Origin: Oscillospiraceae bacterium
GTDB taxonomy: Bacteria; Bacillota; Clostridia; Saccharofermentanales; Saccharofermentanaceae
Direction: 5' to 3'
Assembly: GCA_902787975.1 (NCBI GenBank)
Contig: CADAIP010000014.1
Location: 51,481 to 115,480, forward strand
DNA length: 64,000 bases
Shown here piece by piece: positions 61,609 through 64,000 of this stretch. Made by a program: the position numbers and the translations under genes. Below the pieces are notes generated by a model that searched no databases, was not told the origin of the DNA, and was given only the letters and a program-made list of their open reading frames with translations. Numbering within the stretch: position 1 is the stretch's first letter; each line of letters begins with the position of its first letter.

Positions 61609-63093
61609 TCAGACCCCGGTCTTTCTAATGAAGAGATTTACGTCACCGGATTCATATGCGTGTTCAAAGTCTTCGTCATTGACCAATGAAACGTAAAGAT
61701 ACTTATTTGCATTCCTGTTGACGATCAGATAATCGAACCCGTACTTATCGACAAAGGTCCTGTAATACTGCGAAGCAGTGACGATGCTGTAGTATTCATC
61801 CAGATAATTGAATTCGTTATTGTTGATCGCAAGATAAAGTTCCGCACGCCCGTCGATATAAGGGTGGTAGCCTCTGAATTCAAGATACTGGCCGTCATTG
61901 AAGTTTGCGAAAAGAGTGACCTCATTACTGTCTCCGATCAATGAAATGGCCTCATCAAGACGGGTGTAGTATTCGGCAGATGATCGTTCGTATTTTGAGT
62001 TTTTGAAATGCAGATAAGCGCAGGCAGGGGCGAGGATCAAAAGAGCGATCACCACTCCCAAAACATATCTGCCATTGTTCTTAGTATTTGTCTGCTTTAT
62101 CTCCCAGTCCTTCAACAAGTAAGAAAAAGCGGGAATTCCAAACAAAAGGAAATAAGCCATGCCTTTGACATGGACAATCCCTATTGCCACGGTTCCGAAA
62201 AACAAGAGGAAGAAGCGTACTGAGACGGACCGCTTTTTCAAAACCAGTGTGATCACAGCCATAAGGAAAATAATGGCAAACAAAGCTTCTATGCCTGTAA
62301 CTACACCCCAGCTTAAAGGCTTCATTTCAACAATCATGGAAGAAATGGTCTTCTGATTGAATGCGGTTGCCAGATAAAGGGTGTTCTCAGTTCCGTACGG
62401 ATTAAGAAAACCTGCTGCGATGCTGAGTGCAAATGCGGTAAATAATGAGAGCAGATCTCCGCAGGGTTCATTCTTAAATGTCTTTATGTGTACAGGAATC
62501 GAAGCTGCTATGTAGGGGAGCATCAATATCGGGAGAAGCGGCCACATGGCTGCGTGCAGGTTGGTCAAGGCAAGTGAGAGCACCGGAATTGCTACCAGAT
62601 ATAGTTTCTTCTTTGTCTGTGCATGTTTTTCGAGCAGGAGCACGGAGGACAAAAGAACAATATAAGTAAAGAGCTGGGGCCTTGAGTAGATGAAGAAATA
62701 GTAGAGAACGGTGCTTCCGATGGCAGAAGATATGGCTGACAGCAGTTCGTTTTTGGTTATTGTCAGCGTAAGTCTGTATGAAAGCGCGCATATTGCCGCA
62801 TAACAAACGTAGACAAGTGCAATAATGCCAATCTTACCGAGGTGGGAATAGACGAAATAAAAGATTACGGAGTTCAGCCACTGCTGCACCATGATCTTCA
62901 TTGAAGAATGCATGGACAGTATGTCAGTGTGCGGAAAGCCGTTGTTTATGATGTATTCGCCCGTGGGGTACAGGAAATAGAAGTCGTTATCAAGACCGTG
63001 TACCTGAAAGCATGCAAATATAACGGGAATACTAAGGATAAAGTATTTCAGCCAGACCGGGAGTTTATTTTTTAACGGCAGATCATTTGGCAT
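61609..63093 (-). CDS. GT-C-like multi-spanning membrane protein, paralogue B
   Basis: 494 residues with about eleven helices, parallel along its length to the gene at 54748-56265. The shared loop reads DNDFYFLYPTGEYIINNGFP followed by TDILSMHSSMKIMVQQWL, and the shared end is DVNLFIRK. The C-terminal soluble domain (IDGRAELYLAINNNEF) faces outward. As with paralogue A, a GT-C glycosyltransferase-like role is likely but unproven. GGGGCG precedes the ATG. The pair flanks the aminotransferase/cytidylyltransferase/LicD genes. Confidence 0.75.
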   Translation of the reverse strand: MPNDLPLKNKLPVWLKYFILSIPVIFACFQVHGLDNDFYFLYPTGEYIINNGFPHTDILSMHSSMKIMVQQWLNSVIFYFVYSHLGKIGIIALVYVCYAAICALSYRLTLTITKNELLSAISSAIGSTVLYYFFIYSRPQLFTYIVLLSSVLLLEKHAQTKKKLYLVAIPVLSLALTNLHAAMWPLLPILMLPYIAASIPVHIKTFKNEPCGDLLSLFTAFALSIAAGFLNPYGTENTLYLATAFNQKTISSMIVEMKPLSWGVVTGIEALFAIIFLMAVITLVLKKRSVSVRFFLLFFGTVAIGIVHVKGMAYFLLFGIPAFSYLLKDWEIKQTNTKNNGRYVLGVVIALLILAPACAYLHFKNSKYERSSAEYYTRLDEAISLIGDSNEVTLFANFNDGQYLEFRGYHPYIDGRAELYLAINNNEFNYLDEYYSIVTASQYYRTFVDKYGFDYLIVNRNANKYLYVSLVNDEDFEHAYESGDVNLFIRKTGV

Positions 63094-63128
63094 AACATCG
63101 CCCCAGTTCAGGTTTTCCGAATTTTATT

Positions 63129-63141
63129 GAGATTATAGCAT
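63129..63141 (-). promoter_or_regulatory. ATGCTATAATCTC promoter of GT-C-like paralogue B
   Basis: Minus-strand ATGCTATAATCTC, 36-39 bases before the ATG at 63093. Third identical copy in the cassette. Confidence 0.65.
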
Positions 63142-63172
63142 GAAGCACAGGGGTGTATTTGAAAACAGCCCC

Positions 63173-63188
63173 TCATTTGGCCAAATGA
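63173..63188. promoter_or_regulatory. Perfect 16-base palindrome between GT-C-like paralogue B and gap
   Basis: TCATTTGGCCAAATGA is self-complementary over all 16 bases. It lies in the divergent gap 63094-63376, 80 bases before paralogue B and about 190 before gap. It is placed as an operator; the regulator is unknown. Confidence 0.5.
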
Positions 63189-63213
63189 AAGCAAAGCAAA
63201 AATCGTTTGAGGG

Positions 63214-63240
63214 AAAAAAGGGGCAATCGGCCTCTTTTTT
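63214..63240. terminator. Hairpin with A and T tracts in the divergent gap
   Basis: AAAAAAGGGGC pairs with GCCTCTTTTTT (one wobble, five-base loop). It could end transcription in either direction, but here sits between divergent genes, so it may insulate them or belong to a leader of gap. The remaining bases of the gap show no other gene. Confidence 0.5.
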
Positions 63241-63376
63241 ATTAAAATTTACAATATTATGACAATTATTCTGTGGAAAACAAATTATCAGTGGAGTAGA
63301 ATTCATACGGTGCAGATCACAGAGCACTATTTTAAGTTTAATAATCCCGGTTAAGGGAATTTAGGAGGAATTCAAT

Positions 63377-64000
63377 ATGGCAGTAAAAGTTGCGATTAAC
63401 GGTTTCGGTCGTATCGGTCGTCTTGCTTTCAGACAGATGTTCGGTGCTGAGGGTTATGAGGTAGTTGCTATCAACGATCTTACAAAGCCTTCCATGCTCG
63501 CTCACCTTCTCAAGTATGACACAGCTCAGGGTGGTTACGCTGGTGTAATCGGCGAGAACAAGCACACTGTATCCGCTGATGACGAAGCTAACACAATCAC
63601 AGTAGACGGTAAGACACTCAAGATCTACAAGGAATCCGATGCTAACAATTGCCCTTGGGGTGAGCTCGGTGTAGACGTTGTTCTCGAGTGCACAGGTTTC
63701 TATACATCTAAGGAAAAGTCTCAGGCACACATCAATGCTGGTGCTAAGAAGGTTGTTATCTCTGCTCCTGCAGGAAACGATCTCCCTACAATCGTTTACA
63801 ACGTTAACCACACAACATTGACAAAGGATGACAAGATCATCTCTGCTGCTTCTTGCACAACAAACTGCCTTGCTCCTATGACAAAGGCTCTCAATGATTA
63901 TGCTGCAATCCAGAGCGGTATCATGACAACAGTTCACGCTTACACAGGCGACCAGATGATCCTCGACGGTCCTCAGAGAAAGGGTGACCTCCAGAGAGCA
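63377..64000 (+). CDS. gap: Glyceraldehyde-3-phosphate dehydrogenase, N-terminal part (cut by window edge)
   Basis: AGGAGG (63363-63368) precedes ATG 63377, and the frame is open for 208 codons to the window edge. [20 protein letters not shown] is the NAD-binding start; the active cysteine is in [31 protein letters not shown] follows. This is the phosphorylating glycolytic enzyme. Codon use is strongly biased towards GCT, GGT and AAG, as expected of a highly expressed gene. Confidence 0.96.
   Translation, partial: MAVKVAINGFGRIGRLAFRQMFGAEGYEVVAINDLTKPSMLAHLLKYDTAQGGYAGVIGENKHTVSADDEANTITVDGKTLKIYKESDANNCPWGELGVDVVLECTGFYTSKEKSQAHINAGAKKVVISAPAGNDLPTIVYNVNHTTLTKDDKIISAASCTTNCLAPMTKALNDYAAIQSGIMTTVHAYTGDQMILDGPQRKGDLQRA

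Noticed and set aside
63338..63937. 199-codon minus-strand frame at the right edge
   Set aside because: It is the antisense of gap, whose plus-strand frame has all family motifs.

Overview
The window looks like chromosome of a low-to-mid GC Gram-positive anaerobe of the class Clostridia. The reasons are strong AGGAGG-type ribosome sites with frequent GTG/TTG starts, extended -10 promoters (TGnTATAAT), the DapL route to diaminopimelate, the MEP isoprenoid pathway, LicD and CDP-glycerol wall-polymer enzymes, and arginine codons dominated by AGA/AGG. A gut or rumen Oscillospirales/Saccharofermentans-like bacterium is my guess, not something the sequence proves. I see no rRNA, tRNA, CRISPR array, insertion sequence or prophage. 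Genes are packed tightly and no gene-free stretch exceeds about 285 bp.

Layout. 1-154: start of a TrkH-type potassium transporter (minus, cut by the window edge). 260-4207: a CDP-glycerol glycerophosphotransferase-like protein and a YidC-like/sulfatase fusion. 4310-17091: DNA helicase PcrA, two HD-domain nucleotide hydrolases, a secreted glucosaminidase-like protein, a cohesin-like surface protein, GtrA, FolC, a membrane protein and threonine synthase. 17152-22956: CarA, then one continuous reading frame encoding complete CarB joined to complete DapF, then a HAD hydrolase. 22932-29020: an EamA exporter (minus), then an oxidoreductase, QueT, a methyltransferase, a membrane protein, Mrp, a thioredoxin-like lipoprotein and a divergent IspF. 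29023-32508 (minus): IspD, RadA and DapL. DapL makes LL-diaminopimelate, which the DapF half of the CarB fusion would epimerise.

32703-44532 holds a degenerate AMP-ligase-like protein, a DUF885 lipoprotein, a large PP2C-like/transmembrane/LysM protein, a serine-synthesis pair (class V aminotransferase and SerA), a GH32-family protein that has lost its nucleophile, and an RluA-type pseudouridine synthase. 44535-49605 (minus) is an overlapping trio: DUF2298 membrane protein, FAD oxidoreductase and DUF1015 protein. 49823-54675 holds a WYL regulator, AlaS, a HIT protein and TrmB.

54748-63093 is the most accessory-looking part: a surface-glycan cassette with two paralogous GT-C-like membrane proteins at its flanks. 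Between them lie a HisC-like aminotransferase, an IspD/TarI-like cytidylyltransferase, a thiamine-diphosphate enzyme split over two overlapping frames, and two LicD phosphotransferases. A plausible reading is that the cassette makes a CDP-activated building block and transfers it to a surface polymer. The window ends inside glyceraldehyde-3-phosphate dehydrogenase (63377 onward).

Most unusual items: the CarB-DapF fusion, the YidC-like/sulfatase fusion lacking the insertase arginine, the split thiamine-diphosphate enzyme with a strong internal ribosome site, the membrane-spanning pseudo-phosphatase with a LysM-like tail, and the GH32 protein with Asn in place of the nucleophile.
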